64,000 nt of DNA from Mesobacillus foraminis (GCF_004340465.1 NZ_SLVV01000003.1:234982-298981); one strand, 5' to 3'; positions 1-8,064 are shown, numbered from the stretch's first letter. Numbers and translations are program-made. Notes: generated from the letters alone by a model not told the origin.

Positions 1-132
1 CCTTTCATCTCACTGAAGCTCGGGGTGAAAAAAGACGCCAAGAACCAAGGCGGCATCAATCTATTTGGTTCTAAGTTTGGTAACTATGAGCAAGGTTTGC
101 TAATGAAAATTCAATATGCTGCGGCAGATTGA
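1..132 (+). CDS. C-terminal end of an unrecognised protein (cut by window edge)
   Basis: An open frame enters from the left edge and ends at a TGA at 130-132, giving the last 43 residues of a protein. The visible part is rich in beta-forming residues and glycine (for example GGINLFGSKFGNY) and ends LLMKIQYAAAD. This looks like the last strands of a beta-sandwich domain, but I do not recognise the family. A clear terminator follows directly, so it is the last gene of its transcript. That it is coding is well supported by the open frame plus terminator; the function is unknown. Confidence 0.6.
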   Translation, partial: PFISLKLGVKKDAKNQGGINLFGSKFGNYEQGLLMKIQYAAAD

Positions 133-149
133 CATGCACTCAAAAAAAG

Positions 150-183
150 GCTGACTGGAGATCGTTCCAGTCGGTCTTTTTTA
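150..183 (+). terminator. Rho-independent terminator after the left-edge gene
   Basis: A 7-bp stem GACTGGA (153-159) pairs with TCCAGTC (166-172) and is followed by GGTC and a T-run. It lies 20 bases after the stop codon of the left-edge gene. Confidence 0.8.
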
Positions 184-210
184 TGATATAAAAAATTATT
201 ATAAAAACAC

Positions 211-239
211 TTGATTTATAATAATAAATTATGTAATAA
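211..239 (+). promoter_or_regulatory. Sigma-A-type promoter of the sugar ABC operon
   Basis: TTGATT at 211-216 and TAATAA at 234-239 are separated by 17 bp in an AT-rich stretch. It lies about 95 bases upstream of the solute-binding protein start and directly upstream of a cre-like site. Confidence 0.55.
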
Positions 240-252
240 TAACCCCATAAAG

Positions 253-267
253 TTGAAAGCGTTTTAT
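253..267 (+). promoter_or_regulatory. cre-like catabolite-repression site
   Basis: TTGAAAGCGTTTTAT matches the CcpA consensus WTGNAANCGNWWNCA except at the last two positions. It starts 14 bases after the predicted -10 box, a position where bound CcpA would block transcription. The downstream genes import and cleave sugars, which fits catabolite repression. Binding is inferred, not shown. Confidence 0.55.
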
Positions 268-332
268 GAAAGGGTTTGCCCAATAAAAAACTTTCAGCTC
301 CAAAAGATATTATTTTCCTAGGAGGAAACAGG

Positions 333-1598
333 ATGAAATCTTTTAAATGGCTAGTTTTATTGATTGCAAGTGTCCTAGTTTTAGGCGCATGCTCCGGCGG
401 CAATAATGCTTCAAAGTCAAAAGACGGAAAGATTCAAATCTCCTTTATCAACGGTTTTACCGGTGGTGACGGGGCCTATATGAAAAAAATTACCGACGGG
501 TTCAATGCATCCCAGGATAAGTATGAAATCGTCGAAAGCCAAGAAAAAGATCACTATACAAAATATAAATCTGGCGACTATGACATGGTTGTCATTCACG
601 GAAACAACCTTGAAACGTATCGTCTGGACGGAATGATTCAGGAGGTTGGCCCGTTATATGAAAAAGCAGGCCTGAAAGAGTCAGACTTCCACCAGGCTGG
701 AATGGACCTTGCGAAACTAGATGGCAAGCTCTACGGATTCCCGATTGATATCCATCCGTTAACCATGTTCTATAATAAAGAATTTACTCAGGAAGCCCCA
801 AAAACCTACGAAGATCTGAAGAAACTCAATGCTGATCTGCAGGCTAAAAACAAAGATCTCTATGCACTCGGTGTTCCATCTTCAGGCCTGGTCGAGTTTT
901 ATATGCTGATGATCGCTGCCCAAAACGGCGTCGACCTTCAGGATGGAAATGCCCTGAACTTTGCTCAGCCTGAGTATGCAGATGCATTAATGACGTTCCA
1001 CGATATGGTATGGAAAGATAAGGTTTCTCCAGCTGGCCTTGGCCTTGATGGTGAATTCAAAACGTTCATGAAGGAAGCAGATTCCGGAAAAGCAGTACAG
1101 TCCGCGATTGCCTTGACTGGCCCTTGGTATTATGCGGCGGCGAAAGAAAAATTCGGTGACAGCCTTGGAGTTGCTCCAATCCCGCAAATCGGCAAGCAGC
1201 AAGCGGCTTACGGAAATGCCCATATGCTTGCAGTATCTGCAAGTGTTGAAGACGAAGAGGTCAAAGAAGGGATTGCTGAGTTCGCGAAATACATGTTCAC
1301 TCCTGAAAACCTGATTAACTGGGCAGATGGGGGACAGGCACCTGTTCACTTAAAGACAATCGAAAAGGTGACGGCCGAGAAGGATAAATATCAGATTGCC
1401 TACCAGAACTCGCTGCAGTTCGACTCTTATGTTGCTCCGCCGCAAGTCTATCAGTATGGCGAGCAAATCCGCTACATGAATGAGAAAGTGTTCTCCAAAC
1501 TTGTGGGCACGGAAAACCTGACAGCAGATCAATTAATGAAGGAACTGGAAAGCGCAACAAAGAAAGCTCAGCAAATCGCTGAAACACAACCGAAATAA
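333..1598 (+). CDS. Sugar ABC transporter solute-binding lipoprotein (MalE/GanS-like)
   Basis: This is the extracellular sugar receptor of an ABC importer, anchored to the membrane by lipid. The ATG at 333 is chosen because GGAGGAAACAGG stands directly before it. It gives 421 residues starting with a lipoprotein signal (MKSFKWLVLLIASVLVLGAC) whose lipobox is LGAC and whose Cys is about residue 20. The rest fits family 1 solute-binding proteins (for example MTMFYNKEF-type and ALTGPWYY-type segments seen in maltose and galacto-oligosaccharide receptors). It heads the operon with two permeases, GH2 and GH43. No ATPase gene is present, so a shared MsmX-type ATPase probably energises the system. 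The substrate is likely a galactoside because of the glycosidases and the nearby gal operon, but this is inference. Confidence 0.9.
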   Translation: MKSFKWLVLLIASVLVLGACSGGNNASKSKDGKIQISFINGFTGGDGAYMKKITDGFNASQDKYEIVESQEKDHYTKYKSGDYDMVVIHGNNLETYRLDGMIQEVGPLYEKAGLKESDFHQAGMDLAKLDGKLYGFPIDIHPLTMFYNKEFTQEAPKTYEDLKKLNADLQAKNKDLYALGVPSSGLVEFYMLMIAAQNGVDLQDGNALNFAQPEYADALMTFHDMVWKDKVSPAGLGLDGEFKTFMKEADSGKAVQSAIALTGPWYYAAAKEKFGDSLGVAPIPQIGKQQAAYGNAHMLAVSASVEDEEVKEGIAEFAKYMFTPENLINWADGGQAPVHLKTIEKVTAEKDKYQIAYQNSLQFDSYVAPPQVYQYGEQIRYMNEKVFSKLVGTENLTADQLMKELESATKKAQQIAETQPK

Positions 1599-1612
1599 TA
1601 ACTAAAAAAAGC

Positions 1613-1645
1613 AGAGTGGCGCGGGAATCCCTGCGCCATTCTCAC
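1613..1645 (+). other. Intercistronic hairpin after the binding-protein gene
   Basis: GGCGC and GCGCC, with flanking GAGT and ATTC pairing, form a GC-rich hairpin between the receptor and the first permease gene. There is no T-run behind it. Such hairpins usually stabilise the upstream receptor mRNA or partly terminate transcription, so the receptor is made in excess over the permeases. Confidence 0.55.
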
Positions 1646-1709
1646 TAAAAATGCATGAAATCAGCAAAAGGTGAGCATTAGTTCTCCTATTTAATGGAGG
1701 GTGTGTAAA

Positions 1710-2612
1710 ATGCATAAAGGAACATCGACAAAAACATGGGCAATCCTCATGGTTTCCCCGTTCGTACTTTGCTTTATTTTATTCTGGCTGGCGCCGATGC
1801 TGCTCGGCCTCTGGGTCAGCCTTCACAATTGGAACCTGTCATCAGGCAATAACGGTTTCGTAGGGCTGCAAAATTACGTGGATATTTTAACTCCCGGGTC
1901 TCTATATAATGAAGCTTTTATGCTGGCTCTGAAAAATACGCTTGTATTTGTAGTGATCAGTGTTCCTCCGCTTGTCATAATCGCTCTGGGACTGGCCTTG
2001 GTTCTCGATAACCTGCCAACCAGGCTGAAGCCTGTTTTCAGGACCATCTACTTTGTATCCTACTCTATTTCTGTTACGGCAGTATCCGCCATCTTCCTGT
2101 GGCTTTTTAATGAAAACGGCGGTTTTATCAACAATTTGCTCGTCAGCATCGGCATTCTGGATCAGCCGATTAACTGGCTCAGTGAACAGCCGTATGCATG
2201 GCTGTCCATCCTGATAGCGACTGTCTGGTGGACAATCGGGTTCAATATGATGCTGTTCATCAATGCCCTTGATGAGGTCGATCCAAGCCTTTATGAAGCA
2301 GCCGATCTGGATGGGGCCAATGCATTCAGGAAATTTATTTACATTACCTTGCCTCAAATCAAAAACGTGGCCTTTTTCATCATTATTATGACGGTGATTG
2401 CTTCATTTAACCTGTACGGTCAGTCACGCCTGATTACGGCAGGAGGTCCGGAGCAATCCACAACCACCTTGACGATGGGCATCCAAAATACAGTTTTCGG
2501 AATGAACCAGCTTGGCATCGGTTCATCGATGGCGATTCTGATGGGAATCATCATGCTGCTCGTTACAGCGGCGCAATACTTTATGTCCTACCGCAAAAAG
2601 GAAGTGAATTAA
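1710..2612 (+). CDS. Sugar ABC transporter permease, MalF type
   Basis: One of the two membrane subunits of the importer. The ATG at 1710 lies 9 bases after TGGAGG; a GTG at 1701 is possible but too close to that site. The protein has 300 residues and about six hydrophobic segments, the first near residues 10-35. The permease EAA loop is visible near residues 190-210 (YEAADLDGANAFRKFIYITLP), which contacts the ATPase. The length and the EAA motif fit the MalF/UgpA/GanP-like group, without the extra periplasmic loop of E. coli MalF. The next permease follows one base after the stop. Confidence 0.92.
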   Translation: MHKGTSTKTWAILMVSPFVLCFILFWLAPMLLGLWVSLHNWNLSSGNNGFVGLQNYVDILTPGSLYNEAFMLALKNTLVFVVISVPPLVIIALGLALVLDNLPTRLKPVFRTIYFVSYSISVTAVSAIFLWLFNENGGFINNLLVSIGILDQPINWLSEQPYAWLSILIATVWWTIGFNMMLFINALDEVDPSLYEAADLDGANAFRKFIYITLPQIKNVAFFIIIMTVIASFNLYGQSRLITAGGPEQSTTTLTMGIQNTVFGMNQLGIGSSMAILMGIIMLLVTAAQYFMSYRKKEVN

Positions 2613-2613
2613 C

Positions 2614-3441
2614 ATGAGACGAAAGCAAAAAAACATCATCATTGTCACTTTGGCTGTCTTGATCGCCATATTATTCCTTTTACCGCTGGTCTGGATGGTA
2701 TTCACTTCCTTTAAAACCCTAAGTGAATCCATGTCAAGCTCGGCCATCCTTCCAAAGGTATGGACACTGCAGAACTATGTGGATATTTTCTCGCCGACAA
2801 GTGATGCGCCAATCCTGCTATGGGTGTTTAACACCGCGGTAATAACTGCCGTTGGCACGATTCTTGTCGTAGTCATTGATATTTTGGCGGCCTACTCCCT
2901 GGCTCGTTTAAATGTGCCAGGTAAAAACATCATCATTGGAATCATTATTATGGCGTTGACCATTCCGGGAATTGTGACGCTGTTCCCTGCATTCTATATT
3001 TTTAAAAGCTTTAATCTGCTCGATACCTTCATTCCGCTGATTCTGCCATATACGGCGAGCACGATGGGTGTCTTCCTTATCTACAACTTCCTCGTAAGCT
3101 TTCCGAAGGACCTTGAGGAAGCGGCCTATCTTGATGGTGCGTCCCAGATGCAGATTTTGCGCCATGTGATTTTTCCGGCTATCAAGCCAGTTGCCGTAAC
3201 GCTCGGCGTCATTACCTTTATGGGAATTTACAATGATTACCTGTGGCCGTCGCTGGTCATTAACTCAAATGAAATGAAAACACTTACCCTTGGAATTGCC
3301 ACCTTGATTCAAGGATCCAATTTCGTCAATCCTGCAGGGATGATGGCGGCGACCATGGTGGCAACCATTCCGGCAATCGTGGTTTTCCTCGTAGCCAATA
3401 AATATTTTGTTAAAAGTGTTACGAACTCAGGAATTAAATAA
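2614..3441 (+). CDS. Sugar ABC transporter permease, MalG type
   Basis: This is the partner membrane subunit, 275 residues with about six membrane helices. The N-terminal segment after RRKQKN is strongly hydrophobic. The EAA loop is at about residues 168-188 (EEAAYLDGASQMQILRHVIFP), the typical MalG/GanQ form. The ATG at 2614 begins one base after the upstream stop, with AAGGAAGTG inside the end of the previous gene as ribosome site, so the two permeases are translationally linked. With the upstream receptor it forms a carbohydrate importer of the CUT1 type. Confidence 0.92.
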   Translation: MRRKQKNIIIVTLAVLIAILFLLPLVWMVFTSFKTLSESMSSSAILPKVWTLQNYVDIFSPTSDAPILLWVFNTAVITAVGTILVVVIDILAAYSLARLNVPGKNIIIGIIIMALTIPGIVTLFPAFYIFKSFNLLDTFIPLILPYTASTMGVFLIYNFLVSFPKDLEEAAYLDGASQMQILRHVIFPAIKPVAVTLGVITFMGIYNDYLWPSLVINSNEMKTLTLGIATLIQGSNFVNPAGMMAATMVATIPAIVVFLVANKYFVKSVTNSGIK

Positions 3442-3494
3442 AAGCTATGTGCTTCGCCATGAATCAATAGCAGTCAATAAAGGAGATAACAGTT

Positions 3495-5291
3495 ATGATG
3501 CGCCAAGAATATCCAAGACCTCAGCTTAAACGAAAGAATTGGTTAAACCTGAACGGCACCTGGCAGTTTGCCTTCGATGATGAAAATGTCGGGGTAAAAG
3601 AGGCCTGGCAGAGAAACGGTGCTGCTTTTACAAAAGAAATCAATGTCCCATTTGCCTATCAGACGAAACTGAGCGGGATTGAAGATCCTGGGTTCCATGA
3701 TCATGTATGGTACCGCCGCGAGCTGACAGTTCCCGCCGACTGGAAAGGGCAGCAGGTCATCCTCCATTTTGGAGCTGTCGATTACCGTGCGTGGGTGTAT
3801 GTCAACGAGCAGCTGGTCGGTTTCCACGAAGGAGGGAATGTCTCCTTCTCCTTCGATGTCACTCATTATTTAAACTGGGGAACAGAAAGTGTGGTTGTAA
3901 GAGTAGAGGATCCGTCAACGGATGAAACCATCCCCAGAGGAAAGCAGTACTGGATCGAAAAGTCGGATTCCATCTGGTATACCAGAACAACTGGTATTTG
4001 GCAGACGGTCTGGATGGAAGCAGTCAATCCTGTTCATTTCTCAAGTGTAAAATTCACCCCGGATGTCGATAGAGGGGATGTACACCTTGAGGTAGAGGTG
4101 GAAGGTAACATTGCCGGCAAGCAGGTGGAAGTAGAAATTTCCTTTAAAGGAGAGCCGGTGGCCAAGGACGTCATCCAGCTGTTTGAAAAAAACAATCATC
4201 GCTCCATCAACCTGTTCCAGAATAAAATCTTCCGCACTCATTTTCACCATGATGGCTGGTGCTGGACACCTGAAAATCCCAATTTATTCGACGTGAAGCT
4301 GGCGGTAAAAGAACAGGGAGAAATTTTAGATGAAATTGACGCCTATTTCGGGATGAGAAAGGTTCACACAGAAGACGGAATGGTGTACCTGAATAATAAG
4401 CCATATTACCAGAAGCTTGTACTGGACCAGGGCTACTGGCCTGAAGGCTTGCTGACAGCACCAAGTGATGAGGCGCTCAAGCTTGATATCGAGCTTGCCA
4501 AGGAAATGGGCTTCAATGGCTGCCGCAAGCATCAAAAAGTCGAAGATCCGCGATTCCTTTACTGGGCAGACCAGCTTGGCTTCCTTGTCTGGGGAGAATG
4601 TGCCGCCTCTCCATCCTTTAATGACAAAGCGGCTGCGCGCCTGACCAGGGAATGGATTGAGATCATTGAACGTGACTACAACCACCCGTCCATCGTGGCA
4701 TGGGTACCGCTGAATGAAAGCTGGGGAATCCCGAATGTGCGTGCAGACAGGCTGCAGCAAAACCATTCACTTGCGATGTACCATTTGGTGAAATCCCTTG
4801 ATGCAACACGCCTCGTGATTTCAAATGACGGCTGGGAGCTCACGCGGTCCGATATTTGCGCCATTCATAATTATAATCATGGCAATGCGGACGAAACAGC
4901 AAAATATGACCATTACAAACAATCCATCTCGACAAAGGAACAGCTGCTCCAGTCACAGCCAGCTAAACGAAAGATTTATGCCAACGGATTCGAGCATCAG
5001 GGAGAGCCGATCCTTCTGACAGAGTTTGGCGGAATTGGCTTTAAAGTCGGTGAAGATGCCGGCTGGGGATATACGTCCGTTACCGGTGCTGATGAATTTG
5101 TCGCTGACTACCGGAGGATCATGGAAGCAATTTATGCTTCAAAAGCCCTGCATGGCTACTGCTATACCCAGCTGACAGATGTTGAACAGGAAATCAACGG
5201 GCTTTTGACCTATGACCGTAAGCCGAAATGCGAGCTGAAGGAAATCAGGAAGATTAATGATATGTGGCATTCAGGAATTGTGGAGGGATAA
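3495..5291 (+). CDS. Glycoside hydrolase family 2 (beta-galactosidase-like)
   Basis: This is a cytoplasmic glycosidase of 598 residues with no signal peptide. It shows the GH2 layout: an N-terminal jelly-roll sugar-binding domain (about 1-170, with LNGTWQFAFDD and WYRRELTVP), an Ig-like domain (about 175-285), and a TIM barrel from about 290. The acid/base Glu is in the LNESWG motif (about residue 408) and the nucleophile Glu is in LTEFGG (about residue 510). It starts at ATG 3495 behind AAGGAGATAAC; a second ATG follows immediately. It is shorter than LacZ-type enzymes. The gal operon nearby favours beta-galactosidase, but beta-glucuronidase or arabinopyranosidase activity cannot be excluded from sequence. 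Confidence 0.88.
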   Translation: MMRQEYPRPQLKRKNWLNLNGTWQFAFDDENVGVKEAWQRNGAAFTKEINVPFAYQTKLSGIEDPGFHDHVWYRRELTVPADWKGQQVILHFGAVDYRAWVYVNEQLVGFHEGGNVSFSFDVTHYLNWGTESVVVRVEDPSTDETIPRGKQYWIEKSDSIWYTRTTGIWQTVWMEAVNPVHFSSVKFTPDVDRGDVHLEVEVEGNIAGKQVEVEISFKGEPVAKDVIQLFEKNNHRSINLFQNKIFRTHFHHDGWCWTPENPNLFDVKLAVKEQGEILDEIDAYFGMRKVHTEDGMVYLNNKPYYQKLVLDQGYWPEGLLTAPSDEALKLDIELAKEMGFNGCRKHQKVEDPRFLYWADQLGFLVWGECAASPSFNDKAAARLTREWIEIIERDYNHPSIVAWVPLNESWGIPNVRADRLQQNHSLAMYHLVKSLDATRLVISNDGWELTRSDICAIHNYNHGNADETAKYDHYKQSISTKEQLLQSQPAKRKIYANGFEHQGEPILLTEFGGIGFKVGEDAGWGYTSVTGADEFVADYRRIMEAIYASKALHGYCYTQLTDVEQEINGLLTYDRKPKCELKEIRKINDMWHSGIVEG

Positions 5292-5294
5292 TCC

Positions 5295-6233
5295 GTGAAA
5301 AAAGGATTTCGTACCGTCCAAATGGTGAACAGAGAGGACATTCATATGAGGGATCCCTTTGTATTCCCTTATCCTGAGGAAAATCAATACTATTTATTTG
5401 GGACGACCTTCGCGGATGGCTGCGGAGACAAGGATCCGGTGTTTGAAGTGTATGTCGGCAAAGATCTTGAGACCTGGGAAGGCCCCTATATCGCCTTCGA
5501 TCCGCCGCAGGGTTTTTGGGGAGTGCGCCACTACTGGGCTCCTGAAGTTTTTAAAATTGAAGGCAGATTTTATATGTTTGCCACCTTTAAGGGCGGTATT
5601 GGCGAACATCGCGGTACAGGCATTTTGGCTGCGGATCACCCTGGCGGCCCATATTCTCCGCACAGTGATGGTGCTGTTACGCCAAAGGATTGGGAATGCT
5701 TGGACGGAACCTTCTATGAAGACCAAGAAGGGCAGCGCTGGATGATCTTTTGCCATGAATGGACCCAGGAATACGAGGGCAAAATTAAGGCTATCAGGCT
5801 GACCCGTGATCTGAAGCAGTCCTTCGGGGAGCCGGTCGACATTTTAAATGCGGCGGAAATGAGATGGATCCGGCTGTTCGGAGACCCGCGAATTGAGAAG
5901 CAGGGATATCTCACGGACGCACCATTCCTGTATCATGCACAAAATGGCGACCTGCTGATGCTCTGGTCCAGCTATTCTGTTCCAAATTATGGCGACAAAG
6001 GATATGGCGGCTATACAGTGGCGATCGCCCGCTCGCGGTCAGGGAGCATTGAAGGTCCCTGGATCCACGAGGATCAGCTGCTGATGGACCGAAACGCAGG
6101 CCATTCCAGCCTTTTCACTGGCCTTGATGGACAAACCTTCCTGGCAACTCATTATCCAGATACGCCGCATGGAAGCGAGAGGCCATTGTTTCTGCCAATA
6201 GAAGAAACTGCTGATGGATTAAAGATAAAGTAA
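5295..6233 (+). CDS. Glycoside hydrolase family 43-like protein
   Basis: A 312-residue single-domain five-bladed beta-propeller enzyme of the GH43 type, cytoplasmic. The base Asp is in RDPF (about residue 20). WAPEVF (from about residue 85) and LDGTFYED (Asp about 137) match conserved blades of the family. At the place where most GH43 enzymes have Glu-Gly-Pro (catalytic acid), this protein reads TDAPFL (Asp about 208). The GTG start at 5295 follows GGAGGG, 3 bases after the GH2 stop. As last gene of the operon it probably trims arabinose, xylose or galactose from imported oligosaccharides. Family is fairly certain; substrate is unknown. Confidence 0.82.
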   Translation: MKKGFRTVQMVNREDIHMRDPFVFPYPEENQYYLFGTTFADGCGDKDPVFEVYVGKDLETWEGPYIAFDPPQGFWGVRHYWAPEVFKIEGRFYMFATFKGGIGEHRGTGILAADHPGGPYSPHSDGAVTPKDWECLDGTFYEDQEGQRWMIFCHEWTQEYEGKIKAIRLTRDLKQSFGEPVDILNAAEMRWIRLFGDPRIEKQGYLTDAPFLYHAQNGDLLMLWSSYSVPNYGDKGYGGYTVAIARSRSGSIEGPWIHEDQLLMDRNAGHSSLFTGLDGQTFLATHYPDTPHGSERPLFLPIEETADGLKIK

Positions 6234-6235
6234 AA

Positions 6236-6271
6236 AAACAACCCCGGTTTCCATGAGACCGGGGTTTTTTG
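6236..6271 (+). terminator. Rho-independent terminator of the sugar ABC/GH operon
   Basis: AACCCCGGT and ACCGGGGTT form a 9-bp stem followed by a T6 run, starting a few bases after the GH43 stop codon. An A-run before it would allow some termination in the other direction too. Confidence 0.92.
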
Positions 6272-6311
6272 TGCTGCCTGCAGTGGATGGAAGCTGGCAG
6301 AAGGAGGATGA

Positions 6312-6514
6312 TTACTCCTCCCAACCCTCATCTGCCTCCAGCCTCAGCTTTTCAGTCTCTTCAGCCAGAACTATTGCCTTTCTCCTTCAATTTTGACCAC
6401 ATCGCCAACTGCTGCATATGCAGGGAATATTGATTTAGAAAATTGCTTTGTCAGCCCTTCCATCTCGACAAATGCATTCTCCTCTTCAAATCGGTTGATA
6501 ATCCCCTTATACAT
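6312..6514 (-). pseudogene. DUF3006-like small protein, frameshifted
   Basis: On the minus strand an ATG at 6514 opens MYKGIINRFEEENAFVEMEG, which matches the start of DUF3006 proteins (small proteins often encoded beside MBL-fold, ComEC-like genes). The frame stops at 6371-6373 after VVKIEGERQ. Adding one A in the AAA run just before this point would read on as KIEGEKAIVLAEETEKLRLE and then ADEGWEE, ending at 6312. That tail is the charged helical tail expected for the family. I therefore read it as a 67-residue gene broken by one deleted base. A sequencing error in the A-run is the main alternative. Confidence 0.65.
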
Positions 6515-6564
6515 TTTCTTTCACCGTCTTTTTAAAATTTTGACTCCATAGATTTTTTGTTTTC

Positions 6565-6640
6565 TAGATAGGAACGAAGTTAAGCCCTCTAGGCTTGGCT
6601 AAGGGCGGAACCCGCGAAAGGGCAGGACAGTGCCTTAGAA
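6565..6640. other. Structured segment resembling part of 5S rRNA
   Basis: On the plus strand this segment contains GAAGTTAAGC followed by CTCT, then a CCC-GCGAAA-GGG hairpin, AGGACAGTGCC and an outer CTAAGG/CCTTAG pairing. The order GAAGTTAAGC ... GGG-loop-CCC ... AGGAC..GCC is that of the 3' part of bacterial 5S rRNA. It is not a full 5S gene and no rRNA operon is near. It may be a 5S-derived remnant, a small structured RNA, or chance. Neither frame of the minus strand here is open for long. Confidence 0.25.
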
Positions 6641-6760
6641 AATATGTCTTCTATGCCTGCTTCCTAATTTAATATAGAGCTGGCCCTCTGTAGATTTAAA
6701 GATCTTGATCCCTACCATTCGTAAAGGAGTGAAGATTTCTTTCATGTAAATGAGTGGCAT
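6635..6760 (-). CDS. Small 41-residue ORF with strong ribosome site
   Basis: The ATG at 6760 on the minus strand follows GGAGGAATCAGC, an excellent ribosome site. The product has 41 residues, begins MPLIYMKEIFTPLRMVGIKI and is basic at its end (GSRHRRHIF). It could be a tiny protein or the start of a truncated gene, since it lies upstream of a broken DUF3006 gene in the same direction. I do not recognise it. Confidence 0.4.
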   Translation of the reverse strand: MPLIYMKEIFTPLRMVGIKIFKSTEGQLYIKLGSRHRRHIF

Positions 6761-6871
6761 GCTGATTCCTCCATTAGGTGTTTGAATTTATTTTAACCTA
6801 TATAGAGAACGCGTTCAACAACAATGTTCTTTATAGAGAATAAAATTAGGTATAAAGAAGGACAGGGCAAA

Positions 6872-6925
6872 AAAGGGTGCGTACCCCCATTGCGATAAAG
6901 CGCAGAAGGGGGGTACGCACCCTTT
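6872..6925. repeat. Long perfect palindrome (REP-like, GTGCGTACCCCC type)
   Basis: AAAGGGTGCGTACCCCC at 6872-6888 is exactly complementary to 6909-6925, giving a 17-bp stem around a 20-base loop that itself can pair TGCG with CGCA. The design (AAAGG, a GTGC-N-ACCCCC core and an inner AAAGCG) is like the GTGCCTGACCCC repeats elsewhere in the window, but the core differs. It stands alone between genes and could also stop transcription. Confidence 0.7.
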
Positions 6926-7034
6926 CGATTGTTAAAGCAGCAGTATCCCATTTTTTAGGTTAGCTTCCCTGATTTCCGGGTACATAAGAATTAACAACAT
7001 AAAAAAGATTAAATACACAGGAAGGTGATCGATC

Positions 7035-7301
7035 GTGATGAATAGTGAAAAGCCTAATTTCTTTAATCAAGATGAATATATTTCTTCAATGTCAGGTGTA
7101 TTTCATGATATGGACGAGACTCAGGAGATTTTGGCAAAGAAAAAGACGCGTTACACTAAAGGAGCGAATGAGATCATCGAGAAGGTTCAGCAGCAGTTTT
7201 TAGAAAACTGGCGCCAAGAGGAGATTGACAAAGCGCTTGATGCTCGAGATAAAAACCGATTTATGGCACTGACAGGAGAAGGCTGGGAGAAACAGCTTTA
7301 A
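7035..7301 (+). CDS. Small IDEAL-domain-like protein
   Basis: An 88-residue charged cytoplasmic protein. Its C-terminal part (about residues 60-82) reads EEIDKALDARDKNRFMALTGE, matching the IDEAL domain pattern (I-D-x-A-L-D then a helix) found at the C-terminus of YpiB-type and other small Firmicutes proteins. The N-terminal part is a predicted helix. GAAGGTGATC precedes it; the GTG at 7035 has the better spacing, and the ATG at 7038 is the alternative. It is a single gene bounded by a terminator. The role of this domain is not established; protein-protein contact is a guess. Confidence 0.65.
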   Translation: MMNSEKPNFFNQDEYISSMSGVFHDMDETQEILAKKKTRYTKGANEIIEKVQQQFLENWRQEEIDKALDARDKNRFMALTGEGWEKQL

Positions 7302-7359
7302 TCGGACAAGCTTGCGGTTAGATAGCAATGTTAAACAATATTATACTTACCAGTCATAT

Positions 7360-7395
7360 AAAAAGAGCCCTTCTCGACTGAGAAGGGCTCTCTAT
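7360..7395. terminator. Bidirectional terminator between convergent genes
   Basis: AGAGCCCTTCTC (7364-7375) and GAGAAGGGCTCT (7380-7391) form a 12-bp stem with a 4-base loop. There are A residues on one side and CTATAA on the other. It serves the IDEAL-like gene and the convergent LysM/3D gene. Confidence 0.85.
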
Positions 7396-7402
7396 AAAAC
7401 AC

Positions 7403-7981
7403 TTATTTTAAAATCTGGACTTTAACAGTTCTTCTTCCCCATTGGATGGCTTTATTATAAGAATTCATGAATACATCGATTCGTTTTCCTTTAATGGCGC
7501 TGCCTTTGTCAGCGGCCACCGCATATCCATATCCTTCAACATAAACCTTGGAACCCAATGGAATGACTTTAGGATCTACTGAAATAACTTTCGCATTTGG
7601 ATTTTTCTTAAGGTTGACTCCGGTATACGTAATTCCGGAGCAGCCTTTGCAGTTGGCTGTAAAAGCAGAAGCGTTGACAGTTAATGTTTTTACTACTTTG
7701 TTTGTCGTTTTAGAAGAAGTGCTTGTTTTTGCTTTTGTTTTAGGCTTGCTTGCTGTTACTTTTGTTCCGGAAACCTTCAGCTTTTGCTTTGGATAAATCG
7801 TATTGGACTTAAGCTTGTTCCAGGACTTGATGCTGTTTACCGTCGTTTTATGTTTGATGGCGATGCCATACAGGGAGTCTCCCTTTTTGACAGTGTATGT
7901 ATTAGACGCTGCTGATGCTAAGCTCGACATTCCAAACAAGATAAAAAATACTGGGATCATCGTGAATAAGAGTTTTTTCAT
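7403..7981 (-). CDS. LysM and 3D-domain cell-wall protein (YocH-like)
   Basis: A secreted peptidoglycan-acting protein of 192 residues. It has a signal peptide (about 1-25, ending SLASAAS), one LysM domain (about 27-71, YTVKKGDSLYGIAIKHKT), a Lys/Thr/Ser linker (about 72-95), and a C-terminal 3D domain (about 96-191). The three conserved Asp lie in SVDPKVIPLG, AADKGSAIKG and RIDVF. This layout is that of B. subtilis YocH, a putative autolysin (which has more LysM copies), and the fold is related to lytic transglycosylases. The start has AAAGGAGATTAAACC before it. YocH in B. subtilis belongs to the WalRK regulon; upstream here I see only imperfect TGTWAH repeats with wrong spacing. Confidence 0.88.
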   Translation of the reverse strand: MKKLLFTMIPVFFILFGMSSLASAASNTYTVKKGDSLYGIAIKHKTTVNSIKSWNKLKSNTIYPKQKLKVSGTKVTASKPKTKAKTSTSSKTTNKVVKTLTVNASAFTANCKGCSGITYTGVNLKKNPNAKVISVDPKVIPLGSKVYVEGYGYAVAADKGSAIKGKRIDVFMNSYNKAIQWGRRTVKVQILK

Positions 7982-8064
7982 GGTTTAATCTCCTTTATTT
8001 TCCGATGAATCTACAATAACATACATATATTACAAGATTATTTCAGTAATTTACTAGTTTCATT

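Noticed and set aside
276-332. Upstream ATG for the solute-binding protein
   Set aside because: It would put 19 residues before the lipoprotein signal, whereas ATG 333 has a strong ribosome site and gives a standard signal peptide.
4326-4766. 146-codon open frame antisense to the GH2 gene
   Set aside because: It is the mirror of conserved GH2 catalytic sequence and has no start signal; a shadow of the real gene.
7982-8040. WalR (TGTWAH-N5-TGTWAH) site upstream of the YocH-like gene
   Set aside because: TGTAAT and TGTTAT are both present on the minus strand, but the spacing is 7 bases instead of 5.
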